DNA of 64,000 bases from Smittia aterrima (Eukaryota; Arthropoda; Insecta; Diptera; Chironomidae): the NCBI GenBank assembly GCA_033063855.1, contig CP093831.1:22568001-22632000 (forward strand), given 5' to 3'. Position numbers and translations under genes: made by a program. This document shows, piece by piece, positions 51,301 through 62,979 of the stretch. Position 1 is the first letter of the stretch. The number at the start of each line of letters is the position of its first letter. The notes beneath the pieces are model-generated. The model saw nothing but the letters and a program-made list of their open reading frames with translations, was not told the DNA's origin and did not search any database.

Positions 51301-54300
51301 GATGTAAGGACAATTCAAAGTTGAATGGTAGTAACAACAACAGCATGATCGATCTAAGCATGATCGATTCAATGACAGAACAGAAGCAGAGACTAAGCTC
51401 GTTCCGTGCTGAGAATAACAACGTTTCGTACACGCCGAATGGCTCGCCTAGCCATTACTACATTAACACGAGCATCAATAACAATTCCATTCCTGGACTT
51501 GCGAAAAGCATCCAAAAATCATTTGCATCGTCGATGTATGGGCAAGTGGATGAGCCGTTGAATAGTAACAGTGTCAATGTTAATAATAACGTTAATGTCG
51601 TAAGCAGTAATAAGCCGGCCATAACACCAAGACCTGCATCACTATTGTCTGGTATTGTTGAATCGTTTTATTCTTTTATCAGTTTATGATTTTGTTTTTC
51701 GTTTTCATTTTCTATCAATTTATGATTTGTCTCAAACTTAACTTAGCGATGATGATGATGACGACGATTCTCCTCTACGTTCGATCATCTCGAATTGTAG
51801 CATTTGATTTTAGTGATCTTGATGATACTTTAATAGATATCTTTAGATTGATAGAGATTGATGACGGCCTCGAGAGCCTCTGACTTTGCATGATGATAGA
51901 AAAATAGATTTTTAATCAAATCTTCCCGCTCTCGATCTTTTGTGGATGGCGAAGCATTCAAATTATTTCTTTCTTTTCTTTCGTTTTAATTGAAACTTTT
52001 CTTTTGCCAAATAGGAATTCTTTCCCAGGAAGTTGAATTCTCTTTTTTCTCTTGCAAATCGCGGTCCACAAACGAGCGAAGAAATATTTAATTTACCTTG
52101 ATTTGAATGACAATGAAGATAAATAGATTAACAGTCAGAGGTCCGTTGTATTTGGTCCTCCCACAGCTCCAACCGAGAGATTCAGTTGAATCGTGAACTC
52201 TAGAGAGAAAGCTTTTTATCGTGAAAACCTCCCACACACAAGAGTCTCCCTCTTCCCACGATTCTAATTTGAAATCTTTGTTTTCTCTTCCCATTCCTGA
52301 CACGACATTAGGTGCTTCGAGAATCGCTCGACGCTCCTCAGTGAACACAGTGAAGCCACCACCTCCGGTTCGTCGAAGTTCTAGCGTAACGCCAAGTCAT
52401 CATGGAGACACGAATGTAAGTTGATTGTGTAAACATTTTTAAGACGTTGCGTAACAAATCGACTAAACAGATAAACTCCCTCGCTCGTTCTCTCTTAATC
52501 TAAATTCTAAAGTCATCAATCATCTTTTTTTGTCATCAGTTTTATTTTATTTTTACTCTTGACGAGATTACAAGCTGTAACCAGCAGAGAACAAAACTTA
52601 ATTCTCGAAATAAAATCTTTGTCTGTTTTTTAAATGATTTGAACTAACCTACCCTCTCTAGCTATTTCTCTCTTTAATCGTCCTTAACCAATTTTCATAA
52701 TCCCTTTTGCTTGAGTTTCTGTTTTTGATTTTATCGACGAAATTCCGTGGCCTGTTTGGAAATTATTCCAACGGGTCATGGAGAAACCAATCATTGATTA
52801 TTGTTTTTGTAGAACACACAAAATAATTTATTGCAACATCAGCAATTTAATGCTTCGTCTGAGAGCTTACCGCCACCGCCAGCTTACCTCCTTGACCGAA
52901 ATCATCAGCCGCAAATTATAACGAACGCAAACTCCCATTACATGACATCCTCGACGTCGATGGGACAAATGCCTTCGTCGCATTCCACTCAGAATTTCAC
53001 GGGCAATGGAAAGACGACACACAATGATCTTCGACAGAGTCCGGGCGTGATGCGGCGCCAACTGTCACTCATCAACAATCACCATCCATCAAACCATTCA
53101 CAGAACTCACATGTAATTATTTTTTTGGTTTTCTCGCTTATCCGCTTTCACGCTTTTGAGTTTATTTACCTTTCTTATCAAACACAAAGACATTTTCCTT
53201 TGTCTTTAGCTTTGTTTGTGTTTCGATCACATTTCAATCAACGCTTTAGCTTCGTTTTTGAAAGAAAACTTGAAATTATTTCACGTGATATTAGAAATTA
53301 AACTTTTTCTCTTACTCCTATGAAAAAAATCTTTAGAGCGTCACGTACAGCTCACAGCCGTCAACGCCAAAACTTGAGAAGGAAGGAAACACCAGCATGT
53401 TCTCGATTTATGGCGCAACGACAGGCAACGGAACTTACGCGAGTGGTGATATCTTTGGAACGGTAAGAATGAGAGAGATTTGACTTTCCTGACAGCAACT
53501 CATAAAATAATTTAATTTAAACGTAGATGCCGAGACAAACCAAGTCGCAGCAAGGAATTTACGCCCAACCAAAGCCAGTTGCATCAGTTTCAAGCTTCCG
53601 AACAGCAAGTCCAAGTAAGACTTTCACTTCAAGTCAGCTGTCAATCAAATTCAAATCTCTGCTTTCCTTTAGATCCACCTCCTAAGAGTGCTGGACTTCT
53701 AGCTCAACTCACAGCCCGCATTACACCGAATAAAACTCAAAATCAAGCGACAGTCCAACCACAACCACAAACACAAAATGATTTCGACAGATCACGCAAT
53801 GAGCCAATTTACCAACAACGGCGTGCGTCGAATCAGTCAAATCAATTCTACGACTCACAATCGATCTACGGCCAACAACAGCAGCAGCAGCAACAACAAC
53901 AACAAAACGACGGTAAAAACCAAATTTACTCTCAATCACCTCATCATCAACCGTACCAGCAGCAACAGCATCAATATAATGTTTACAATCAAAACATTTA
54001 CGTCTCGACGAATCCATTTATCTCGCCACCGTCAAACAATTACTCGTCTTCCAGCTTTGGCAAGGATGCCAACTACTCAAGTAACGTTTCCTGTGTGAAA
54101 GTATAGCTTAGAGCTTGGATTTTTCTTTCGTTTTGGCTTGCGACGCATCAAAATGTTTTGAGTGTGAACATTAGCGATTGTAGTGCGACTTTTATAAGTT
54201 CACATAAGATTATTGAATTTTGTGAGATTTGCTCTTTGAATATTGATTTCGTTTTATTTTGATTTTCATCCGAAAAAAGGACTTTTCATTTAAAATGATT

Positions 54301-55055
54301 CGTAGAGAGCACAACTTTGATTTATTTTTTGTGATGAAAAGTCATTCAGTCAGTTTATTCACGAATTGCTGAATCTCTTGTTGTTTTTCGATTTTTCACC
54401 TGCTCTTATAGTTTTGTTTTCATTTTGCACAACTTATCAATTATTCGTTTTAAACCTTCCGCTTTCATTCCTATTTAGATTACCAGACCGGAGGCTACAG
54501 CGATAAAAACGAGTCGAGCGTGTTGTCGAAAACAGCGCCAGGCTTTCTGGATAACTTGAATCAGAAGCTAGCAGAGCAACGGGCAACGAATAAAGCCTAT
54601 CAAGTCAGGAGCTATATAAATAGCAAAGTTGTGGTAAGTTCTCCCATAAAATGAAGTCTCAATCGTCGACTTAAATGTTCTCGGCCCTTTTGTTGAACTA
54701 GCGAAATCATTATGGAAGCCAAATTCCATGCAATATCAAATATGTGCCAAATAGAAGCACTCACGCGTCGGAGGTAAGAGTTTGGAAAACGACACTGAAT
54801 TAACATATTTGATATTGACAACAATTAAACGCTTTGGCTTTTGTGGTGAAGAAACTAAGTTTTAGAATATTTTTGCTAATTTGCTTACTAAGAAAATTCA
54901 ACATCGAAATTCCTTAAACCAAATTAAACATTTTATTAAAACATTTCGTAATCAAAATTATTTTTATTCTCTAGCCTGATCCTCGAATTGTTCGCGAATC
55001 GCTGATGGATCAAATCAAACGTGGCGCAAACTTGAAGCAAACTCGTGACGAGTAA
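21895..55055 (+). CDS. mim: Missing-in-metastasis homologue (IMD/I-BAR and WH2 protein)
   Basis: Nineteen exons in consistent phase: 21895-21975, 40664-40725, 41416-41489, 46519-46637, 46708-47043, 47103-47348, 47646-47723, 47933-48166, 48303-48417, 48672-49286, 50803-51651, 52312-52415, 52813-53112, 53337-53462, 53527-53614, 53673-54080, 54479-54633, 54702-54773 and 54975-55055; about 1,380 residues. Residues 1-224 form the I-BAR (IMD) domain (LFQQIINDMK, WEDFIIKATKLH, YLEAFQKIADAATN, EIGTALTRVCLRHKAVE, LDKDHTKEYK, SSDTLRLQKKAKKG), which bends PIP2 membranes and bundles actin. The middle is Ser/Asn/Pro-rich, with the conserved RCSSLERPL and PPPPVRRSSS blocks and a polyglutamine run in exon 16. 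The C-terminus is an actin-binding WH2 (RIVRESLMDQIKRGANLKQT). The protein links membranes to the actin cytoskeleton in protrusions, border-cell guidance and endocytosis. If exon 16 is not spliced, the frame ends at 54106 without WH2. Confidence 0.92.
30319..30354. repeat. GT dinucleotide microsatellite
   Basis: About 17 uninterrupted GT units inside the interspersed repeat. Copy A lacks them, so the tract expanded after or differed at insertion. Confidence 0.95.
30503..30622. repeat. TAGTTATAAA/TAGTTATACA minisatellite
   Basis: About twelve tandem 10-bp units, mainly TAGTTATAAA and TAGTTATACA. Related to the 19-bp tract at 5701-5775 in the other copy of the element. Confidence 0.9.
41490..46518 (+). 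other. mim intron 3, hosting a nested antisense gene
   Basis: Five-kilobase intron, non-coding except for the minus-strand MATH-BTB gene at 43937-45207. The remaining sequence (41490-43936 and 45208-46518) shows no exon or repeat that I can support. Confidence 0.6.
43937..45207 (-). CDS. MATH-BTB (speckle-type POZ-like) protein, nested in mim
   Basis: Five exons in phase: 45207-45202, 45147-45020, 44966-44681, 44616-44126 and 44063-43937; about 345 residues. The N-terminal MATH domain starts at CLWTINDYQNSL and includes FDVEFKLKCL. A BTB domain follows (DIQIIAKNYKLLKAHRNILAAKS, then FKMILDGKM, TTVRAMLRFIYG), then a BACK-like tail ending in LVKLWEDGKRELAN. SPOP-type proteins recruit substrates with MATH and Cullin-3 with BTB. 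It is a divergent family member that probably arose by gene expansion and settled inside an intron of mim on the opposite strand. The six-base first exon (Met-Asn) is the least certain part; the stated start has the only good GTGAGC donor linking to the MATH frame. Confidence 0.8.
53874..53908 (+). repeat. CAA/CAG trinucleotide repeat (polyglutamine in mim)
   Basis: A mixed CAA/CAG run encodes about 11 glutamines in mim exon 16, within a Gln/Asn-rich low-complexity segment. CAA interruptions suggest length stability. Confidence 0.9.
54702..54773 (+). other. mim: Probable cassette exon of mim
   Basis: Exactly 72 bp between an acceptor (GAACTAG) and a strong GTAAGAG donor, open in the mim frame (RNHYGSQIPCNIKYV and onward). 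Its flanking exons also join in phase without it, because both junctions are phase 0. It adds 24 residues between the GFLDNLNQKLAEQ block and the WH2 and is therefore likely alternatively spliced. Confidence 0.6.
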
Positions 55056-56831
55056 TTAAACAAATTACGAACGAAGTCTTTTCTTGAAGGATTAAAATCC
55101 TTTTTACGGATGAAGGAACGATGGACGAAGGAAATCTCTTTTAATTCTATTCGACTAGACATGATGATGATCTTAATGAATTAAAAAGTTAACCCATTTA
55201 ATTTCCAACGACTTGAGGACGAAAGTTTCTCAAGTTTCAAGAAAATATGTTGAATATTCAGCAAGTAATCCAGTGGCATCGCTTCTCACGCCTTCGAGGG
55301 AATTGACGCGACGAGAAAATACCAAATCAATATTTAAAATTTATTTAATTAAGCGAAAAGAATCTTCGACAACAGACGAATGTGCTCAATCTCATAGAAA
55401 TTATCTTATCACCTTAATGGATTTAATTATTAATTGCATAAGTTGACGACGATAGAGCAACAAGTGTCGAACTCAATGAGGCTCCTTCTAATCTCATTTC
55501 ACTAATCTAAGTTGACAAGTAAAAGGTTTGCTTCCTTATCGATGAGTTGTAAATAATGCAATTACTTTGTCTCAACCGAGAAGCCTTTGCTTAGTTTCTC
55601 GGAAAGTATCTTCGTCTTGTATTAATTAAGCGATTAATCGTATGATGAATCTTATTAATTATTCAATTATCAAGTCAGATAGAGGAGCTTTGAGTTTCGG
55701 ATGTATATGTAAATAAAGAAAAATTTGTTTTTCCCATCCAATGGACAACCACCCACGCATGTTTCACCTAAACATATTCGTTAACATATAAAGCCATCCT
55801 TAGCGATCATAGTTGATTAGCAGCTCTTATAAACAGCGCAGGCAGTAACAATAATTAATTTAATCTAAATCTCTTTCGGTGTGAAAACATTTCTTTCTTC
55901 AAAACAGCAATTAATCGTATGCATGTCCAGATTAAGTAGAGAAACACTCGAAAACTATTTTTGTATCGGAAACCAAAAAAGAAAAGCGTTCGCGACAAGA
56001 ACTTATCCTTCCTAAGTATGCTAATTAGCTACATACAGTTTACTGATACTTTCGCTTAATTTCATTTTAAATGATTCTCCATCTGCTAAAGTAAAAGTGT
56101 CATCGAGTCATTAATAAATCTGCTGCTCTCATCTCGAGCTTCGCCAAGTTTTCACATCCGCGAGTCGAAAGCAGCAGGCAAGACGAAAAACATATCAGAC
56201 ATTTTCCCCCGCCTGCATCTCATAACATCACCCGCGGGGAGAGAAAAGTTGCAATCTTTTAATGACTGAATAATGAACGACAACTAAACGTTCTATCAAT
56301 TAGACGAGACTTGCTTTCTAGAGATGTCGACATGGTCTGACAAATATTAGACTCGCCACTGCTCTGAAATAAATATCAACATGAAATCACTTTGTAGGAG
56401 TTTTAAAGAAGCCAATTTATTGAAGCCCTGCCAGGAGTAAATTGTCAGAATAGCCAACACTCGCAGTCAATAACGACTTTCTTTTATAAATGCACTGGCT
56501 TACCGCAGTGACACTGAGAAGCTTCCGCGTACAATCTCTCTCTCTAATCAGAAAGATTCTGGCAAATTTAAAACCAAACGTTTTTCTGTTCGAATGGTTT
56601 CTTACGACTGATTTAACTAAATAATGTAATCGAGATTAATCTTAACGTTTTCTTTCCTTCTTTCTTTTGACATTTCGTTTTAAATTATGAAAAAAAAAGA
56701 AAAATTAATTGTATTTAACGGATATCTGTATGTAGAGAGGAAAGCATTAATTAATTAATTTTGATGAAATAAAAAATGCGAAAAATTAAATTCATGAATT
56801 AACCAGCAAAGCGTTTTATTACTGTGCGTTT
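55056..56831. other. 3' region of mim and convergent intergenic space
   Basis: Mim and Rab escort protein converge here. The region is AT-rich, with several AATAAA signals on plus (for example near 55713). A frame at 55213-55446 has no support. It is presumably mim 3' UTR followed by spacer. Confidence 0.5.
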
Positions 56832-58650
56832 CTAGTTTGTTTCAGTTGCTTCTTGAGGTTCACTTGTTGATGATATTTCAGAAGCTTCTTCAGCGTCAGC
56901 GGTTTCAACAGCTTCTTCAACATCATCTGGCGATTCCGATGCTTCAAGAGCTTTCTCAACTGTGGAACTTCCAGAAACTACAACTTCTTCAATTAAATCA
57001 GCGAGAACTCCCAAGTTAACGCTTCCCTCTGTTGCGTCTTCATCTCCGATGATAATCTCTTCGGGCTCTGGTGCTTTCGGTAGAAACTCTTCTCCCGGAT
57101 ACATTTTCTCATAGAGAAGTTTTGTTTGTCTTATAGATTCGTCATAGTCGAGTTCAGAGAACGGTCCACTGCAAACGTAAATTGGTCCGTTTTGATTTTC
57201 AGACTCGTTGACACTTTTTGTGGTTGATGGGATTTCAAAGAAGGATGAGAAGAGAATTGTTGGCTTTGAGACATCATCTCCACCCTCTGGATTGAAATCT
57301 TTGCTGAAGAATGAATCTACGAATTGTTCGAGATCCTTTTTGGCTCCATCACGATGAGAGATTGAGAGATGTACGAGATCTAAGAATTAAAGTTAAAAAT
57401 GTCAAGTCAACTTGCAATGAATAACAATTTAAAATCTTACATAATCCTTTCGGAACGCATCCACTAAAATGCGAAAGTTGAATAAGAGTAACGCCATCAG
57501 GTCTTCCTTCAATCGGATGATAAAGAAGAACGACTCCGCCGCCGTCCATTTCACTGTTTACTGTTGATCCACCAATCGGTGATGAGGTGATAAGAATTCC
57601 TCGAGATATGAGATCATGAGGGATTTGTTCTTCCAGCACGTTACTGCCCAATCCATGAACAAGCTTCTTTGCTTGGATTGTCTTGTTGTCGAAGTTCAAC
57701 GAAACAACTTGTTCTTCATTTGACTCAATTACTTTGACATCGCGAATTGCATGTCCCAAACAATAAATTCCACCGAAAACAGCAGCAAGTCGACAGAAGC
57801 ATTGCGGAATTTCTCCGCAGCCGTACATTGGAAAGAGGAAAGGAGTGTTTCCGTATCGTCCAATACTCGTGAGATATGTCCTGATGCGCTCGATACCTTC
57901 TTTGAAAGTAGTTGTCTCGTTCCCCATGCACATCGAGTGAAGAATGTAATGTATTAGATTGTCAGTGAGTCTTTGCTGCTTCATGAGCTCAATGAATTTT
58001 CCGTCTTCAGGGAATTCTTTAAAGTCGTTCACTGCATCGCTCTCCATTGTATCGTATTCCATGCATTGTGTCATAAACTTCATCAGCAAACGCTTTTCAA
58101 TGATTGAAACGTTCTTCTTTGTAAATATGTCGGCGCGAGAGCCAGGAACGATGTCAAAAGCTCCGTTTAGAACTGTGAGAACTTTATCAACTGCTCGGAA
58201 TTCTGTGTAACGACAGATATTTGATGATATCAACAGATCGACTAACTTTCCGTTGCAGTAGTTCATCTAAAAAATTGCGAAACGTAATAAAGTTTTTCTA
58301 AGAAATCTTTCTGCGCTCACCTTTGGAATCAAATCGATATTAAATCTTCTGTTTTCTTGTAATATTTTCTCTTTGCTCCAACCATTAACATCAGGTTGCT
58401 CTTCGGTAAACTCAAACCATCTCTCTTCACAGCTTCTGAGTCGACATTTCATGTTTTCGTCAGTTTTGGATTTGTCGAGATGACTCATGAAACTGTCTAA
58501 GTTGAACGAAGCCCAGAATCCGCAATAATAATCATTCTCGTCGACATGCAGCACTGTCTTTCCGATTCTTGAAGCTGCTGCAGCAATAATCGATTCACTG
58601 AATCCAGTTCCAACAACCACTAAATCAAATTCACTCGGCAAATCTTCCAT
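56832..58650 (-). CDS. Rep: Rab escort protein (Rab geranylgeranyltransferase component A)
   Basis: Exons 58650-58321, 58266-57441 and 57379-56832, all in phase, give about 567 residues. The N-terminus EFDLVVVGTGFSESIIAAAASRIGKTVLHVDENDYYCG is the GDI/REP dinucleotide-fold signature. SIGRYGNTPFLFPMYGCGEIPQCFCRL is the second conserved GDI/REP region. The C-terminus is an acidic, Glu/Ala-rich tail (EEAVETADAEE) of low complexity. REP binds newly made Rab GTPases, presents them to the alpha/beta geranylgeranyltransferase and delivers prenylated Rabs to membranes. The length is between fly Rep and human REP1. The start was set at the ATG giving MEDLPSEFDL; the upstream in-frame GTG is not needed. 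The insert region distinguishes it from the shorter GDI. Confidence 0.9.
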
Positions 58651-58929
58651 TTCGTTCTTTGTTTTGGTTTTCACTTACAGCTGATCGTCTCCAATACGAG
58701 AATGAGACAAGTACAAACGGTTCAGAATTAAAATTGAACAAGTCCAAAAAACCGTTACAAAAATCTACATTAATTCCGTTGCATTAGATCGATAACGTTT
58801 TTCGCAGAATTTTTGTTATCAGCGATTATTAGGAGTCCGCTTCGTATCTAATCATAATCTGACAGCACTGGCTATATAAGCAAACACGAAATCAAAATAT
58901 TCACATTCGCTACTGAACTTCTCGCAACA
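58651..58929. promoter_or_regulatory. Shared divergent promoter region of Rep and GH16 copy 1
   Basis: The 279-bp space between head-to-head start codons. On plus, a TATATAAG box at 58873-58880 lies 57 bp before the glucanase ATG. No TATA is evident for Rep, as expected for a housekeeping gene. Confidence 0.6.
58873..58880 (+). promoter_or_regulatory. TATA box of GH16 copy 1
   Basis: TATATAAG located 57 bp before the start codon. The tandem copy has the same octamer 58 bp before its ATG, and such conservation supports a core promoter function. Confidence 0.75.
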
Positions 58930-60155
58930 ATGGGAATCTTAAGTATTTTAATTCTTTGCATAGCCGTCAGCTTTGCAAGCGCTTGTAATCCATCACCAAC
59001 TACAGTGAGTGGAAGTCACGCTCCTTCTGGTGAACTTTGTTCTGGTCAACTAATATTTGAGGAAAACTTTGACACTTTGGATCAAGATAAGTGGCGACAC
59101 GATATCACTTTAGGAGGCGGAGGAAATTGGGTAAAAGAAATATGTCTGTTTCAATTTCAAATAAAGTGTTTTTTAATTGAACAGGAGTTTCAATGGTACG
59201 TCAACGACCGAGCCAATTCCTTCGTGTGTGGAGGAAAACTACATCTCAGTCCTTCGTTTACTTCTGATATCTTCACCGAAATTTTCTTGACAACTGGCCG
59301 TGTACAAATTCCACCTGAACAATGTACTCAAGGTGCTTGGGACGGATGTGATAGACAAGGATCTACTGACAACATCATCAATCCAATCAGAAGTGCTCGT
59401 CTTGATACTTGGGACTCTTTTAGATTCAAGTATGGAACAGTTGAAATTCGTGCTAAGACTCCAGCTGGTGACTGGTTGTGGCCTGCTTTGTGGATCATGC
59501 CAAGAGACGCTGTTTACGGTAATTGGCCAAGATCCGGTGAAATTGACATTATGGAGAAACGTGGTAATCGTGAATTGTTTTATGGAGACGTCAACGTTGG
59601 AGCAGAACAAATTGGATCATCACTTCACTTTGGCCCAAGCACCAACTGGGATGAATATCATACTTCTGGGTTCGTACGGAATCAAGTTCCAAGCTACGAC
59701 CAGGATTTCCATATTTACAAAGTCATTTGGACAGAAGCTGAAATTATGTTCTTTGTTGATGAAGCTTTTATGGGATATGTTGGTGCTGATGAGATCTACT
59801 CAATACGTAAAAGATTTGAATCAGAAGGAGAAGCAATTTGGGCCAATGGATCAAATATGGCACCTTTCGATCAAGAATTTTTCCTGATTATGAACTTAGC
59901 AGTTGGAGGAACAAATTACTTTGTTGATAATTTCGAGAACCGAAATAGTCCCAAGCCATGGTAAGTTGTTAACTTATTTTTTTATTTTCTCAATTAGAGT
60001 TTGAGTTATTTTCATACTTTTAAAGGCATAACAGTTCACCTCGAGCTGCAGCCGATTTCTGGAATGCACGATCAGAATGGGAGCCAACATGGAATCGTAC
60101 CCACTCTGACAACAGCCACTTCAAAGTGGATTGGGTTCGCGTTCATGCTTTGTAA
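58930..60155 (+). CDS. GH16 beta-1,3-glucanase / GNBP-like protein, copy 1
   Basis: Exons 58930-59130, 59185-59960 and 60026-60155 give about 368 residues. A signal peptide (ILCIAVSFASAC) is followed directly by a GH16 laminarinase domain (LIFEENFDTLDQDKW, VEIRAKTP, WLWPALWIMPRD). The catalytic motif GEIDIMEKRG keeps both glutamates and the Asp, so hydrolysis of beta-1,3-glucan is expected. This differs from recognition-only insect GNBPs, which lose these residues. There is no N-terminal CBM39 module. The protein is probably a secreted digestive or defence enzyme acting on algal or fungal glucan. A tandem copy follows at 60817. A poly(A) signal AATAAA lies at about 60188. Confidence 0.9.
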
Positions 60156-60816
60156 TTCCTACTTTCTGAATAATTTGAATTCGTCAAAATAAAAATTTCT
60201 ATTCATTTAAAATTTGAAGGCTTTTTTATTTATTTATTTCAGTTAAAGCTTTTGCATTCATAAGGCTAATGATTAAAGCTTCTAAGCTGTTGTCAAAACT
60301 TAAATTTTTGTCGTACAAAGTTCAGCCACAATCATTTTTCATATCGATTGCACTACATAAATTTCAACAAATCCAACATAAGCCATTTTCCATTGAAAGC
60401 CGACTGCAATACCGTTTTCAATTTAACACTTGTAATGAGAACAACTGTTATCTTCCAAAGGAAATTGATTATTTTTGGAACCTTCAACTATTTAACGAAT
60501 TTACTACGAAGGATTAAGCTCTACACGAAATATATTTATTGTCGAAGTTAGAAAATATTTACGAGTTGTTTACTTGTTTCAAGTTCTTTCATATGAAATA
60601 TTTAATTTCGATATTTTTAAATCACTTTGTTTTACAATCAGCGGACGTTTGACCTTAAGTTTTATCATGCAGCGATTTATTCGCAGAAAATTTTATTGTT
60701 GTGCGAAAAGTCCCGTTTTTTATCTAATCTGATTAGATTAATCACTAAGAGTTTAGACTATATAAGAAAACTCGGAAACTAAATATTCGCAGTCACTTAT
60801 TTTCCACTGTTCAATA
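60156..60816. other. Spacer between tandem GH16 genes
   Basis: It holds the 3' end of copy 1 (AATAAA at about 60188) and the promoter of copy 2. An ORF at 60269-60517 has no family resemblance or promoter. Confidence 0.5.
60759..60766 (+). promoter_or_regulatory. TATA box of GH16 copy 2
   Basis: TATATAAG 58 bp before the copy 2 ATG, matching the arrangement in copy 1. Confidence 0.7.
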
Positions 60817-62090
60817 ATGAAATTCCAAAGTATCTTTAGTCTTTGCGTTGCCTTCAGCATTGCAAGCGCTTGTACTCCATCACCAACTAAAGTAAGTGGA
60901 AGTCACGCTCCCACAGGTCAAATTTGCTCTGGCCAATTATTGTTTGAGGATAATTTCAATACTTTGGATCAAGGAAAGTGGAGACACGAGATATCGTTGG
61001 CTGGCGGTGGAAATTGGGTGAACATTTAATTTATTATTTCAATTACCCTGCGAAACATTTTTACACTGAAACCAAGAGCAAAGCCCAATTCGAAGTAAAT
61101 TTAAATGACTTTTCATCGTACAGGAGTTCCAATGGTATGTCAATGATCGAACCAACTCGTTCGTTTCTGGAGGAAACCTTCATCTCAGTCCTTCATTTAC
61201 TGCTGACCTCAAAGGAGAATCATTCTTGACAAGTGGACGAGTACAAATTCCAGCTAATGAATGCACTCAAGCAGGTTGGGACGGATGCGATAGACAAGGA
61301 TCTCCTGATCATATCATTAATCCAATCAGAAGTGCTCGTCTTGATACTCACGATTAATTTAGATTCAAGTATGGAACAGTTGAAATTCGTGCTAAGACTC
61401 CAGCTGGCGATTGGTTGTGGCCTGCTCTGTGGATGATGCCAAGAGACGCTGTTTACGGAGACTGGCCAAGATCCGGTGAAATTGACATTATGGAGAAACG
61501 AGGAAACCGACAACTGTTCCAAGGATCCGTAAACGTGGGAGTAGAGCAAATTGGTTCTGCCCTTCATTACGGGCCAGGCCGAAATTGGGGAGAATATCAT
61601 TCTACTGGCTTCGTACGAAATCAAGTTCCAAGCTACGATCAAGATTTCCACATTTACAAAGTCATTTGGACAGAAGCTGAAATCATGTTCTTTGTTGATG
61701 AAGCATTTATGGGATGGATTGGTGCTGAAGAAGGATTCTGGAAACGCGGTGGCTTTGAGTCATCAAGTCAGGCAAATCCTTGGATAAGAGGAACGAACAT
61801 GGCTCCTTTCGACCAAGAATTTTTCTTGATAATGAACTTGGCCGTTGGAGGAGTGAATTACTTTGCTGATTATTTTGAGAATCGAAATAGTCCCAAGCCA
61901 TGGTAAGTGTGTCTTACTCTTTTAATTAAAGTCAAATATTTTTATTTTTTCTTACTCTCGAAGGCAAAACAGTTCACCTCGAGCTGCTGCTGATTTCTGG
62001 AATGCAAGATCAGCTTGGGAGCCAACATGGAATCGTCATTCTGACGATAGTCACTTGCAAGTTGATTGGGTTCGTGTTCATGCTTTGTAA
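60817..62090 (+). pseudogene. GH16 beta-1,3-glucanase / GNBP-like, copy 2 with one in-frame stop
   Basis: Exons 60817-61017, 61124-61902 and 61964-62090 have exactly the same total coding length as copy 1 (1,107 bp) and the same splice phases. The signal peptide, GH16 fold and catalytic GEIDIMEKRG are kept. The single defect is a TAA at 61355-61357, where copy 1 has TCT (Ser) in the conserved run LDTWDSFRFKYG. The stop precedes the catalytic motif, so the product would be inactive. With no frameshift and a conserved promoter and poly(A) signal (62131), this is a very young pseudogene, a segregating null allele or a sequencing error. Confidence 0.85.
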
Positions 62091-62352
62091 CTTCATTTTC
62101 TAAATAATATTTTATTTTTGAATTTGTCATAATAAAACTTCAATTCATTTACTATTCACATACAAAATATAAAAGCTTCAACTTAACAAAAAGTTTCTGC
62201 GATTAAAACTAAATTTTAGAACGAAGTCTTTGTGGTTATTAGGTTTCTGGTTGATTAACAATGTTAAAGAATTATTGAATAATTGGTGTTTAGGAAGCTT
62301 TAATAAAGCTCATAAATAAAAAGAAAAAGTAACTCCAGTTTCAAAATTTTTT

Positions 62353-62690
62353 AAGGATTTTTTCGTAGAAAAAACCTTATTGTGGCCACTATGTCTGACT
62401 GTCTGACTGACTGCCTGTCCGTCTGTCAGCAAAAATCATAAGTTACCATAAGTTGCCATAAGTTGTCCGTCCGTCCGTCTGTCAAGTTGCCATAAGTTGC
62501 CATAAGTTGCCATAAGTTGACGGACAGACAGACAGACAGACAAAAACTTATGGCAGCTTATGGCTCACAGACGGACGGACAGACAGACAGATATAATATA
62601 ATATATAATATAATATTGCGGATAGTTGGGATAGTTGTAATAGAACATATGAAAATTTAATACCGAAAAGCGAATAACGAAAAAATCCTT
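62353..62690. mobile_element. MITE with perfect 14-bp terminal inverted repeats
   Basis: The ends are AAGGATTTTTTCGT (62353-62366) and ACGAAAAAATCCTT (62677-62690), exact reverse complements. Inside are inverted tracts of GTCTGTCCGTC/GACGGACAGAC and repeated CATAAGTTGC units, themselves partly palindromic. There is no ORF. Length 338 bp. No certain target-site duplication is seen. Most like a non-autonomous DNA transposon; the superfamily is undetermined. Confidence 0.8.
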
Positions 62691-62979
62691 GTACCAGGTC
62701 GCCTGTGACCGGTCTTCTGAATTTTTTCTATTCTGCCGTGACATTTTCATGTTTACAATTCATATTTGCATAAACGGAAGAAATATTTTCCGCCCAATTG
62801 CCTCTTCGCTTTACACTTTACACTCCGTCACTAAGACAATGGCCAGTTCGACCACAAGCCAACACCGTGAGAACAAAAAAAAGTCTAGTTAGGGGCTTTG
62901 CTTAGAGGACTATAAAATACCGTGAAGAAAGTATGTAACGTTCTTGCTAATTTAATTTGTTGAGTTTGATGAAATAAAA

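Noticed and set aside
62425..62560. CRISPR-like array of CATAAGTTGC repeats
   Set aside because: Repeats are short and directly adjacent without spacers, lie inside a MITE, and the genome is eukaryotic.
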